Assembly (NCBI GenBank): GCA_964453115.1
Contig: CAYVRT010000015.1
Location: forward strand, 25,326 to 89,325
Origin: JAIWNK01 sp964453115
GTDB lineage: Bacteria; Chloroflexota; Anaerolineae; Anaerolineales; Anaerolineaceae
Length of the DNA stretch: 64,000 bases
Direction: 5' to 3'
Shown: piece by piece, positions 53,989 to 62,872 of the stretch
Numbering within the stretch: the stretch's first letter is position 1
Layout of the letters: each line of letters starts with the position of its first letter
Program-made: the position numbers and the translations under genes
The notes under the pieces: generated by a model
Told to the model about the DNA's origin: nothing
Database searches by the model: none
The model's input: the letters and a program-made list of their open reading frames with translations, nothing else

Positions 53989-54543
53989 GTGCGCGAACTT
54001 TCCCTCCATCTCCTGGATGTTGCAGAAAACAGCGTCAATGCCAAAGCCAAGAAGGTTACAATTCTTGTCTTGGAAGACCTGCGCAGCGATCGTTTGTACC
54101 TTTCGATCGAGGATGATGGAGTGGGAATGAGCGAAGAAATGGTTGCCCGAGTCACCGATCCATTTGTCACAACCCGCACCACCCGAAAAGTAGGCCTGGG
54201 CCTGCCATTGCTCAAAGGCGCCGCCGAAGCCTGCAATGGATACTTGCGCGTACAATCCACCCTGGGCATCGGCACCAAGGTTGAAATTCAGTTTCAACGC
54301 AGCCACATTGATCGAATGCCGCTCGGTGATCTGCCCGCAACCATTCTCAGCCTTGCCATTGGCTTCCCATCCATTCACTGGGTCATCTGCTATCAGGTCA
54401 ATGACGATACATTCCTCTTTGATAGCGACCCCATTCAACGAGAACTGGAAGGCATCCCGCTCAGCGACCCAACAGTACTCACCTTCCTACAAGAGTATAT
54501 TGAAACCGGCGTTTCTCAATTGAAACCAGCCGACTCTTTCTAG
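53989..54543 (+). CDS. GHKL-type ATP-binding protein, histidine-kinase-like without phospho-His domain
   Basis: 184 residues from the GTG at 53989. A GHKL fold with DVAENSVNAKAKKV, IEDDGVGMSEE and GLGLPLLKGAAEACNGYL followed by GIGTKVEIQF. There is no dimerisation/phospho-His region and no sensor domain, so it may be a regulatory ATPase. Such proteins are typical neighbours of NuoE/NuoF-like hydrogenase genes. Confidence 0.8.
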   Translation: MRELSLHLLDVAENSVNAKAKKVTILVLEDLRSDRLYLSIEDDGVGMSEEMVARVTDPFVTTRTTRKVGLGLPLLKGAAEACNGYLRVQSTLGIGTKVEIQFQRSHIDRMPLGDLPATILSLAIGFPSIHWVICYQVNDDTFLFDSDPIQRELEGIPLSDPTVLTFLQEYIETGVSQLKPADSF

Positions 54544-54580
54544 AAAACGCAACCTCTCATACCCATAAGGAGATTAAACT

Positions 54581-54955
54581 ATGCCCGCAATCAAAAGTTT
54601 GGAAGATTTGAAGCGCATTCGCGAAGAAGCACTGCAAAAGCGCGAACTGAAACAAACCTCCGGTCAGGCCCAGGTCATCGTTGGCATGGGCACCTGTGGC
54701 ATTGCCGCTGGCGCACGCGAAACGATGAAGGCCATCCTTGATACCATTCAGGAAGAAAACCTGAGCGGCATCATCGTCACCCAAACCGGCTGCATTGGCC
54801 TCTGCGAACGAGAACCCATCGTTCAAGTGATTGTTGGTGAACAGCCCAAAATTACCTATGGCAAAGTTACCGCTGCGGTTGCCCGTCGCATCCTTAAGCA
54901 ACATGTCGTTGGCGGTCAGGTCGTTGAAGAAAACGTTATCCCGCTCCAATCGTAA
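54581..54955 (+). CDS. HndB-like [2Fe-2S] ferredoxin
   Basis: 124 residues. GMGTCGIAAGA and QTGCIGLCEREP are the cluster-region motifs of the HndB family (second subunit of the NADP-reducing hydrogenase), a thioredoxin-like ferredoxin. AAGGAG precedes the ATG. It probably carries electrons between the NuoE-like and NuoF-like subunits. Confidence 0.88.
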   Translation: MPAIKSLEDLKRIREEALQKRELKQTSGQAQVIVGMGTCGIAAGARETMKAILDTIQEENLSGIIVTQTGCIGLCEREPIVQVIVGEQPKITYGKVTAAVARRILKQHVVGGQVVEENVIPLQS

Positions 54956-54998
54956 ACTCACGGCCTTGTCAGCCGATTAAAAAAAACAGGATATCCAA

Positions 54999-56780
54999 AT
55001 GAAGTATTATCGTACACACGTTTTGGTCTGCACCGATCCCGAGTGCCGCAAAAAAGGCGCTTATGAGGTGATGGATGCTTTGCAAGACGAGCTTGTTGCA
55101 CAGGGATTGATTGACGAAGTCCAGGTTCTTGAAACTCCACGCATTGGCGATTGCGACCAAGGCCCCGAACTGCTTGTCTACCCAGATAGCATTCACTACG
55201 CAAACCTGACCCCGGATGACATTCCCTACATCGTCGAAGAGCACCTTCTTAAAGGACGGATTGCACAAAAATTTGTCGTCCAGGACACTGCTGTAGCAGA
55301 CGAAGAACTACGCGCCCCCACCCCCAAAGAAGTTCGCGTTGTCCTGCGCAATTGCGGCAGCATTGACCCTGAGAATATCGAAGATTATATCGCCGAAGAA
55401 GGCTACATGGCGCTCGCCAAGGTCATCACCACAATGACCCCTGAACAGGTCATTGATGAAGTAGGGCGCTCCGGGTTACGCGGACGCGGTGGCGCGGGCT
55501 TCCCTGCCGCCCGCAAATGGCAGCTCTGCCGTCAGGTAGCCGACAACCCCAAATACATCATCTGCAATGCCGATGAAGGTGACCCAGGCGCATTCATGAA
55601 CCGGCGCGTCCTCGAAGGCGACCCGCACTCGGTTGTTGAAGGCATGATCATTGCCGCCTATGCCATTGGCGCTAGCCAGGGCTACATCTATTGTCGCGCC
55701 GAATATCCCATTGCTGTCCGCACTCTTCGAATCGCCATTCAGCAAGCGCGCGAAATGGGTTTCTTGGGAAAGAACATCTTCGGCACCGATTTCTCGTTCG
55801 ACCTTGAAGTGCGCGTAGGTGCTGGTGCCTTCGTCTGCGGCGAAGAAACCGCCCTCATCGCCTCCATTGAAGGACGCCGCGGCGAACCCCGCCCCCGCCC
55901 ACCCTTCCCAGCCCAAAAAGGCGTTTGGGGCAAACCCACCAGCAACAACAACGTCGAAACCTACGCGAACGTCCCACAGATCATTCTCAAAGGCGCCGAA
56001 TGGTTTGCAAGCATGGGTACCGAGAAAAGCAAAGGCACCAAGACCTTTGCCCTGGCCGGTGATCTCAAGCGCACTGGTTTGGTAGAAGTTCCGCTCGGAA
56101 TTACCTTGCGCGAAATTGTTTACGAAGTTGGCGGTGGCATCAAAGATGATAAAGGTTTCAAAGCCATCCAAACCGGTGGCCCAATGGGCGGGTGTCTGCC
56201 CGCCGAATATCTGGACATGCCCGTAGATTACGAATCGCTGGCAGCTGCCGGCTCGATGATGGGCTCTGGCGGTATGGTCGTGATGGATGACGAAACCTGC
56301 ATGGTAGATATTGCCCGCTTCTTCATGGAATTTACCCAGGATGAAAGCTGTGGCAAATGCACGCCCTGCCGCGTAGGCACTCGTCGCATCCTCGAAATTC
56401 TGGAGCGAATTTGCAATGGCGAAGGACGAGATGGCGATATTGAGTTGCTCGAACAACTCAGTCAGGAAATCCGTACCAATAGCCTGTGCGGCCTGGGTCA
56501 AGGCGCCCCAAACCCGGTCGTCAGCACACTCAAACATTTCCGCCACGAATACGAAGCACACATTTATGAACATCGCTGCCCAGCCAAAGTCTGCAAGGCT
56601 CTGATTCGCTACGAAATTTTGCCCGAATTCTGCACCGGCTGCACCGTTTGCGCTCGCAACTGCCCCGTCAACGCCATCACTGGCGAACGCCGACAGATAC
56701 ACCACATTGACCCCGACACCTGCGTCCGCTGTGGCATCTGCATGCAAGTTTGCAACTTTAACGCCATCATCATCCGCTAA
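54999..56780 (+). CDS. NuoF/HndC-like flavin subunit with N-terminal ferredoxin and C-terminal 2[4Fe-4S] domains
   Basis: 593 residues. N-terminal thioredoxin-like domain with Cys in CTDPEC and GDCDQ (about 10-55); NuoF core with RSGLRGRGGAGFPAARKW, NADEGDPGAF (NADH and FMN site), CGEETALIASIEG and the [4Fe-4S] motif ESCGKCTPCRVGTRR; C-terminal ferredoxin domain with two [4Fe-4S] motifs (CTGCTVCARNCP and CVRCGICMQVC). This is the layout of the HydB/HndC flavin subunits that reduce or oxidise NAD(P)H. Followed by an inverted repeat, then a second NuoE/NuoF pair. Confidence 0.94.
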   Translation: MKYYRTHVLVCTDPECRKKGAYEVMDALQDELVAQGLIDEVQVLETPRIGDCDQGPELLVYPDSIHYANLTPDDIPYIVEEHLLKGRIAQKFVVQDTAVADEELRAPTPKEVRVVLRNCGSIDPENIEDYIAEEGYMALAKVITTMTPEQVIDEVGRSGLRGRGGAGFPAARKWQLCRQVADNPKYIICNADEGDPGAFMNRRVLEGDPHSVVEGMIIAAYAIGASQGYIYCRAEYPIAVRTLRIAIQQAREMGFLGKNIFGTDFSFDLEVRVGAGAFVCGEETALIASIEGRRGEPRPRPPFPAQKGVWGKPTSNNNVETYANVPQIILKGAEWFASMGTEKSKGTKTFALAGDLKRTGLVEVPLGITLREIVYEVGGGIKDDKGFKAIQTGGPMGGCLPAEYLDMPVDYESLAAAGSMMGSGGMVVMDDETCMVDIARFFMEFTQDESCGKCTPCRVGTRRILEILERICNGEGRDGDIELLEQLSQEIRTNSLCGLGQGAPNPVVSTLKHFRHEYEAHIYEHRCPAKVCKALIRYEILPEFCTGCTVCARNCPVNAITGERRQIHHIDPDTCVRCGICMQVCNFNAIIIR

Positions 56781-56783
56781 AAC

Positions 56784-56819
56784 GATGAGAGAGAGTCACC
56801 CTGCGGCCTCTCTCTCATC
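56784..56819 (+). terminator. Inverted repeat between the two NuoE/NuoF sets
   Basis: A perfect 12-bp stem GATGAGAGAGAG (56784-56795) with CTCTCTCTCATC (56808-56819) and a 12-base loop, followed by a CCTTTGATTTT tail. It lies 4 bases after the flavin-subunit stop and 28 bases before the next gene. It may attenuate transcription or set mRNA processing so that the two halves of the operon are made in different amounts. Confidence 0.5.
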
Positions 56820-56847
56820 CCTTTGATTTTAGAACAAGGAGATGTGT

Positions 56848-57327
56848 ATGACCGCTGTCAGTCAAGAAGAGCAAGCCATTCTCGCAACCGTTCAAACTGC
56901 CGTGCAAGAACATGGCGCCTCGCTTGAGGAACTAATCCCCATCCTCAACGATGTCAACCGTCGCCTAGGCTACCTGCCCGCTGTTGCATTAAGTGAAATT
57001 AGCCGCCTTCTGCATGTGCCAAAGAGTCAGCTTTTTGCTGTCTCCAGCTTCTATAGCATGTTATCTACTCGACCACGTGGTCGCCACATCATCCAATTCT
57101 GCGAAAGCGCCCCCTGCCATGTTGTTGGCGGACGCCAGGTTTGGGAAACACTGTGTGCCAATTTGCAGCTAAGCGCCAACGAAACCAGCCCCGATGGAAA
57201 ATGGACTCTTGCAACCACCAGTTGCCTGGGGCTGTGCAGTGTGGGCCCCGTCATCATCATTGATGATGATGTATACGGCAATGTCCGCCCCGAACAAATC
57301 CCAGACATCCTGGCACGCTACAGCTAA
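56848..57327 (+). CDS. Second NuoE-like [2Fe-2S] subunit
   Basis: 159 residues from the ATG at 56848, with AAGGAG six bases upstream; the ATG at 56842 has no room for it. The four cluster Cys are kept: FCESAPCHVVGG and CLGLCSVGP. It differs clearly in sequence from the NuoE-like protein at 53452. It is paired with the second NuoF-like protein, 13 bases downstream. Confidence 0.92.
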   Translation: MTAVSQEEQAILATVQTAVQEHGASLEELIPILNDVNRRLGYLPAVALSEISRLLHVPKSQLFAVSSFYSMLSTRPRGRHIIQFCESAPCHVVGGRQVWETLCANLQLSANETSPDGKWTLATTSCLGLCSVGPVIIIDDDVYGNVRPEQIPDILARYS

Positions 57328-57340
57328 AGGAGACACCCTC

Positions 57341-58975
57341 ATGAAAACTGTTCGCTCAATGGTTTTGGTTTCAAGTGACCCGCTCAGCATCGAGCGCGGA
57401 GCCCAACAAGTTTTCGAGAGTCTCGAACGCGAGATCCGTTCTTTTGGTTTGCAAGATGAAGTTTCAATCAAAATGGTTGGAGATATTGGGCGGCACGACG
57501 CTGTCCCAATGGTCATCATCTACCCAGAAGCCATCCTCTATGGCCCCCTCAAGCCCGAAGACGCCCATCATCTGGTTGAAGAACACCTCTATAAAGGGCG
57601 CATCGCCCAGGAACTGCTTGCCCCCGTCCGTGAACTCAGTGGCAAGCTGGCCTGGCTTTCAGCCCGTCGCGGCACCCTGCCCGCCGAAAAACGCATCATC
57701 CTGGAACGCGCTGGCGTCATTGACCCCGAAAACATCGAGGAATACATCATTCACGAAGGCTACGCAGCCCTTGGCAAAGCACTGACTGAGTTAAAACCCG
57801 GCGAGGTAATTGACCTGATCAAAAAATCGGGCCTGCGTGGGCGCGGCGGTGCTGGCTTCCCCACCGGCACCAAATGGGGCTTTGTTGCGGGCACCCCCGG
57901 CGAGAAGAAATACGTCATCTGCAATGCCGATGAAAGCGAGCCAGGCACCTTCAAAGATCGCATCATCATCGAGGGTGACCCCTATAGCCTGATTGAAGCG
58001 ATGACCATTGCTGCTTACGCTGTTGGTGCCAGCGAGGGCTACATCTACGTTCGCGGCGAATACACCCTGGCTCAGGAACGCCTGCACCGTGCCATCCTCA
58101 ACGCTCGCGAGATGGGCTTCCTCGGCAAAAACATCTTCGATACCAATTTTTCCTTTGATATTCACATCCACAGCGGCGCAGGGGCCTATATTTGCGGCGA
58201 AGAAACCGCCCTGATTGAATCGATTGAAGGAAAACCAGGGCAACCGCGTTCCCGCCCACCCTTCCCCACCACACATGGCCTATGGGGAAAACCCACTCTG
58301 GTCAACAATGTCGAAACCCTGGTTAACGTTCCGCCCATTGTGCGCAATGGCGCCGAGTGGTATCGCAGCCTTGGCACGCCCTCCAGCCCCGGCACCAAAG
58401 TCTACACCATCATGGGCAATGTCAATAAAACCGGAGTGATTGAAGTTCCCATGGGAATCACGCTGCGCGAAGTGATCGCCATCTATGCCGAAGGCATGAA
58501 ACCCGGCTCAACCTTCAAGCTAGCCCAAACCGGTGGCTCAAGCGGCTCTGTCATCCCCGCCAGCCTACAAGACACCCCCATGGACTTTGATGCTTACAAC
58601 AAAGCGGGCGTATCGCTTGGTTCAGGCGCCCTCCTGATTTGTGATGAAGAAACCTGTGTGGTAGACCTTGCCAAAGTGTTGCTCAATTTCTTCCGCAAGG
58701 AAAGTTGCGGAAAATGCAGCCCATGCCGGATTGGCACACAACGCAGCTACGAAATCCTGGATGCCATCTCGCACGGTGAAGGCAAGCTCGAAGACCTCGA
58801 CACCCTGTTGCACCTGGCAGATAACATGTTCGCCATCTCCAACTGCGGTCTGGGACAAACTGCCGGTACCCCCATCCGCGACATCCTCAAATATTTCCGC
58901 GCCGAAGTCGAAGCCCACATCCGCCTGCACGTTTGCCCGGTGGGCGTTTGCAAAATGCACGTCCACGTTCAATAA
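57341..58975 (+). CDS. Second NuoF-like flavin subunit, N-terminal ferredoxin ligands lost
   Basis: 544 residues from the ATG at 57341 with AAGGAGA before it. NuoF core as in the first copy: KSGLRGRGGAGFPTGTKW, NADESEPGTFKD, CGEETALIESIEG, VNNVETL and the [4Fe-4S] motif ESCGKCSPCRIGTQR with a final Cys in NCGLGQ. The first 95 residues align with the thioredoxin-like domain of the first flavin subunit but contain no Cys (VSSDPLSIERG replaces CTDPEC). The C-terminal two-cluster ferredoxin domain is absent. It can still bind FMN and NAD(P)H. Confidence 0.92.
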   Translation: MKTVRSMVLVSSDPLSIERGAQQVFESLEREIRSFGLQDEVSIKMVGDIGRHDAVPMVIIYPEAILYGPLKPEDAHHLVEEHLYKGRIAQELLAPVRELSGKLAWLSARRGTLPAEKRIILERAGVIDPENIEEYIIHEGYAALGKALTELKPGEVIDLIKKSGLRGRGGAGFPTGTKWGFVAGTPGEKKYVICNADESEPGTFKDRIIIEGDPYSLIEAMTIAAYAVGASEGYIYVRGEYTLAQERLHRAILNAREMGFLGKNIFDTNFSFDIHIHSGAGAYICGEETALIESIEGKPGQPRSRPPFPTTHGLWGKPTLVNNVETLVNVPPIVRNGAEWYRSLGTPSSPGTKVYTIMGNVNKTGVIEVPMGITLREVIAIYAEGMKPGSTFKLAQTGGSSGSVIPASLQDTPMDFDAYNKAGVSLGSGALLICDEETCVVDLAKVLLNFFRKESCGKCSPCRIGTQRSYEILDAISHGEGKLEDLDTLLHLADNMFAISNCGLGQTAGTPIRDILKYFRAEVEAHIRLHVCPVGVCKMHVHVQ

Positions 58976-59002
58976 ACCCAAATCAAAAGGAGAAGTTTCG
59001 TT

Positions 59003-59899
59003 ATGTCCGCTGAATTCAACATTGATGCACTGCTGCCCGCCGATATGGCCTCGAAAGCCGAAGCAATCGGCATCAAGAAAGCCAATATGCCATTTTGGAA
59101 CATGTTTGTCCTTTCTATCCTGGCTGGCGCCTTCATTGGTTTGGGTGCCATCTTCGCCACCACCGTCAGCGCAGGCAGCATTTCCATCAAAGATGCTGCT
59201 GGAGCAGCCGCCTACGCCACCGCACTGCCCTACGGCGTCATTCGCCTGCTCACCGGCCTGGTCTTCACGCTTGGCCTAATCCTGGTCGTTGTTGGCGGGG
59301 CCGAGTTGTTCACCGGCAACAACCTGATCCTGATGGCATTCATGGATGGGAAAGTCACCTTTGGACAGTTAATGCGAAACTGGGGTATTGTCTATTTTGG
59401 CAATTTCGTCGGCTCCATTGCCACTGCCGCAATCATGTTCTTCACCAAACAATATGCCTTTGGCGGCGGCTCCATCGGTCTCAATGCGCTCAATATTGGC
59501 GAAGCCAAAAGCAATTTAGGGTTTGTTCAGGCCATCGCCCTGGGCATCATGTGTAATGCACTGGTCTGCCTGGCTGTTTGGCTTTGCTATTCAGCTCGCA
59601 GCACAACCGATAAAATCCTTGCCATCATCCCCCCCATCTCGGCCTTCGTTGCTGCCGGGTTTGAACACAGCATCGCCAACATGTATTTCATCCCCATCGC
59701 CCTATTCATCAAGACCTGGGGAGACCCCAAATTCTTTGAAACCATCGGCAAAACTGCCGAAAACTTCCCCCACCTCACCTGGGGCAATTTCTTCATCAAC
59801 AACCTCCTGCCCGTAACCATTGGCAACATCATTGGTGGTGCGGTCATGGTTGGTTTGGTTTACTGGTTCGTCTATCTGCGTGGCAAAAAAGCCAAATAA
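59003..59899 (+). CDS. focA: Formate/nitrite transporter FocA-like channel
   Basis: 298 residues, six membrane helices of the FNT family: KKANMPFWNMFVLSILAGAFIG, ELFTGNNL (family signature), and the FVAAGFEHSIANMYFIP segment with the pore His. Pentameric FNT channels carry formate (or nitrite, hydrosulfide). The place directly before the formate dehydrogenase gene (11-base gap) favours formate. Confidence 0.93.
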   Translation: MSAEFNIDALLPADMASKAEAIGIKKANMPFWNMFVLSILAGAFIGLGAIFATTVSAGSISIKDAAGAAAYATALPYGVIRLLTGLVFTLGLILVVVGGAELFTGNNLILMAFMDGKVTFGQLMRNWGIVYFGNFVGSIATAAIMFFTKQYAFGGGSIGLNALNIGEAKSNLGFVQAIALGIMCNALVCLAVWLCYSARSTTDKILAIIPPISAFVAAGFEHSIANMYFIPIALFIKTWGDPKFFETIGKTAENFPHLTWGNFFINNLLPVTIGNIIGGAVMVGLVYWFVYLRGKKAK

Positions 59900-59910
59900 A
59901 GGATCAAAAT

Positions 59911-62676
59911 ATGCCCAAAATTACTATTAATGGTCAAATCATTGAAGTAGAACCAGGGAAGACAGTCCTCGAGGCAGCACAGCAAGCTGGCATCACCATT
60001 CCAACCCTGTGCTATCACAAAGACCTATCTCCTTATGGCGGCTGTCGCCTGTGCATGGTGGAAGTTCAAGGCGCACGTTTGCCAATGGCCTCCTGCACCC
60101 TCCCCGCTTCAGACGGGATGGTTGTTGAAACCGAAACCCCTAAGCTAGCCGAATCACGCCGCACCGTGCTGGAACTGCTCCTCTCTGCCTACTACGATGC
60201 CGGTTATGCAGTTGAAGATGGCCGCCCCAATGAGCTGATCCACTGGGCGCAATTTTACAATGTGGATATCGAAAAGGTTTCTGCTCAAGAACCGCGCTAC
60301 GAAATTAACAGCGATGCCAATCCCTTTGTCTGGGTAGACATGAACAAATGCATCCTGTGTGGGCGCTGCGTGCGCGCCTGCGCCGAAGTGCAGGGCCGCT
60401 TTGTCTGGGGCTTTAGCGAACGCGGCTACGACTCGAAAGTTGTTGCCGGCCTCGACGAACCCATGCTCCAGGCACGCTGCGAATCCTGCGGTGCTTGCGT
60501 AGCCTACTGTCCAACCGGCGCGCTGGATAACAAACTCTCTGTTGGCGCTGGCAAGGCCGATGAAGTCGTCAATTCCATTTGCCCCTACTGCGGCGTTGGT
60601 TGCACGGTAGATCTCAATGTGCGCGATGGAAAAATCATCCGCGTCACATCCAGCCCAGAAGGTGCCGTCAATGGCATGCGTCTGTGCGTCAAAGGGCGCT
60701 ATGGCTATGACTATGTTCATCACCCAGAACGCCTCACCCGCCCAATGGTGCGCCAATACCTACTCGATGGCAGCCAACGCCCGGCGCATGACCGCGGCCC
60801 ATGGGTCGAAGTGGATTGGGAAACAGCCCTTACAATCGTTGCCCGCAAAATTGCCACCCTGAGCGACACATTTGGGCCCGATAGCATTGGCGTGTTGACT
60901 TCTGCAAAATGCACCAATGAAGAAAACTACCTGATGAATAAGTTTGCCCGCCAGGTGGTCGGGACAAACAACATAGATCACTGCGCCCGGCTCTGACACT
61001 CCAGCACTGTGGCCGGTCTGGCCACTTCCTTCGGCTCTGGCGCAATGACGAATCCCATGGTGGATATCGCCCAAAATTCACAATGCATCTTCATCATCGG
61101 TTCAAACACCACCGAGCAACACCCTGTCTTTGGCACGCGCATCCGGCAAGCCGTTTTGCGTCGCGGCGTCAAGCTCATTGTTGCCGACCCGCGCAAAATT
61201 GATATCACCGAATTCGCCACCCTTCACCTCCCCCTCAAACCTGGCACCGACATTGCCCTGCTCAACGGTCTAATGTACATCATTCTGGAAAAGGGCTACG
61301 AAGACCAGGAATTCATTGCCAACCGCACCGAGAATTTTGAGGAATTTAAAGCCAATGTCCTGCAATATACGCCCGACCTGGTATCAGAAATCACCGGCAT
61401 CCCGGTCGAAAAGCTGTACCAGGCCGCCGAAATCCTCGGCACCACCAAACCCGGCGCCATCTTGTGGGCCATGGGCATCACCCAACACATTGTTGGTGTG
61501 CAGAATGTGCGCACCTGCGCCAATTTGCAAATGTTGCTCGGCAACATCGGCGTTCCTGGCGGCGGTGTCAACCCACTGCGTGGGCAAAACAACGTTCAAG
61601 GCGCATGCGACATGGGTGGGCTGCCCAACGTCTATCCTGGCTACCAACAAGTCGTCAATGAAGAAGTCCGGCTCAAGTTCGAACAGGCCTGGGGCGCGGC
61701 ACTCTCTCCCAAAGTGGGGCTAACCGTCACCGAAATGATGCCGGCTGCTGGCGAAGGCAAGATCAAAGCCCTCTACATCCTGGGCGAAAACCCAGTTATG
61801 ACCGATCCTGACACCAACCACATCCGTCATTGCCTCAACACGCTCGACTTTATGGTGTTGCAGGAAATCTTCCCCTCCGAAACGGCTCCCTATGCCGACG
61901 TGTTATTGCCCGGCATCACCTTTGCTGAAAAGAATGGCACCTTCACCAACACAGAACGCCGTGTGCAGTATAGCAACCAGGCAATTCAACCCCTTGGAGA
62001 TGCACGCTCCGATTGGTGGATCACGAGTGAAATTGCCCGACGAGTCATCACTCTTGGCCAACGCAACGTAGATGCCAGCGCCCCTTGGGCAACATGGCAA
62101 TACGAAAACAGCCAACAAATCATGGCCGAAATTTCTGCGCTCACCCCCAGCTATGCCGGCATCACCCATCAACGCCTGCAACAAGGCGAACAATTGCATT
62201 GGCCGGTCAAGAATACCGAGCATACTGGCACCCCCATTCTGCATGTTGGACAGTTCACGCGCGGCAAAGGCCTCTTTGCAGTTACCCAACACATCCCACC
62301 TGCTGAATTGCCCGACACCGAATATCCCATGCTGCTTAGCACCGGGCGCGTCCTCTATCACTGGCATGGTGGTGAAATGAGCCGCCGCGCCAAAGGTCTG
62401 ATGGAAGTCTACAGCCAATCGTTGATTGAGGTCAACCCCGAAGATGCACAAACACTCGGCCTCAATGGCAACCGTCGGGTGCGCGTTACATCCCGTCGCG
62501 GCGTCATTGAAGCAGAAGCCTGGGTCACCGATCGCGTTCCGCGCGGAATGGTGTATGCAAACTTCCACTTCCCCGAAGTCCCCGCAAACACACTCACCAT
62601 CGCAGCCCTGGATCCAATCAGCAAGATCCCCGAATACAAGGTTTGCGCTGTCAAAGTCGAGCTGATTAAAATCTAA
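59911..62676 (+). CDS. fdhA: Selenocysteine-containing formate dehydrogenase catalytic subunit
   Basis: 921 residues with one in-frame UGA (60994-60996) read as Sec362. The reading frame is kept on both sides, and the codons around the UGA give NNIDHCARL-Sec-HSSTVAGL, the active-site context of FdhF-type enzymes. Domains: N-terminal [2Fe-2S] ferredoxin (CYHKDLSPYGGCRLC and ASCTLPA), two [4Fe-4S] motifs (CILCGRCVRACAEV and CESCGACVAYCPTG), the Moco-domain [4Fe-4S] motif CPYCGVGC, then the molybdopterin domains. It oxidises formate to CO2 or the reverse, and exchanges electrons with the NuoE/F subunits. RBS AAAGGAT precedes the ATG. A stop here would leave two useless halves, so recoding is the better reading. 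Confidence 0.95.
60994..61025 (+). promoter_or_regulatory. Bacterial SECIS element following the UGA codon
   Basis: Starting 12 bases after the UGA, GTGGCC (61009-61014) pairs perfectly with GGCCAC (61020-61025) around the loop GGTCT. The E. coli fdhF SECIS apical loop also contains GGUCU, the SelB-binding bases. The hairpin lies within the coding sequence, as bacterial SECIS elements do. Confidence 0.88.
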
Positions 62677-62704
62677 ACCGGCAAGTCGGCTCCTGCTGCT
62701 ATTT

Positions 62705-62739
62705 GCCAATCCTCGCTCAACGAACTGGCGAGGATTGGC
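62705..62739 (+). terminator. Inverted repeat after fdhA, probable terminator
   Basis: A perfect 12-bp stem GCCAATCCTCGC (62705-62716) with GCGAGGATTGGC (62728-62739) and an 11-base loop, followed by TGTTTGT. It lies 29 bases past the fdhA stop. The T run is short, so termination may be partial. Confidence 0.55.
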
Positions 62740-62837
62740 TGTTTGTATGATAACGATATGCTTTTTGTCATCTATACCTAACCGTCTTTCATCCTATACT
62801 TTAAAAGTCTAGTTTTCTCAAAAATCCAGGCTTGTTG

Positions 62838-62843
62838 TATAAT
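62838..62843 (+). promoter_or_regulatory. Possible -10 box of the NuoG-like gene
   Basis: A consensus TATAAT lies 30 bases before the ATG at 62873, after the terminator-like repeat. A -35 box is not clear. The NuoG-like gene may therefore have its own promoter. Confidence 0.45.
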
Positions 62844-62872
62844 TCAATCATACAAATCAAATTGGAGAGTCT

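Noticed and set aside
55476..56747. A 423-codon open frame on the minus strand
   Set aside because: It lies wholly antisense to the first NuoF-like gene, whose motifs are complete. The antisense product is a low-complexity shadow with no recognisable domain.
60994..60996. TGA in fdhA as a nonsense mutation giving a pseudogene or two separate genes
   Set aside because: The frame is kept on both sides, the context is the Sec site of FdhF enzymes, and a SECIS hairpin follows at the right distance.
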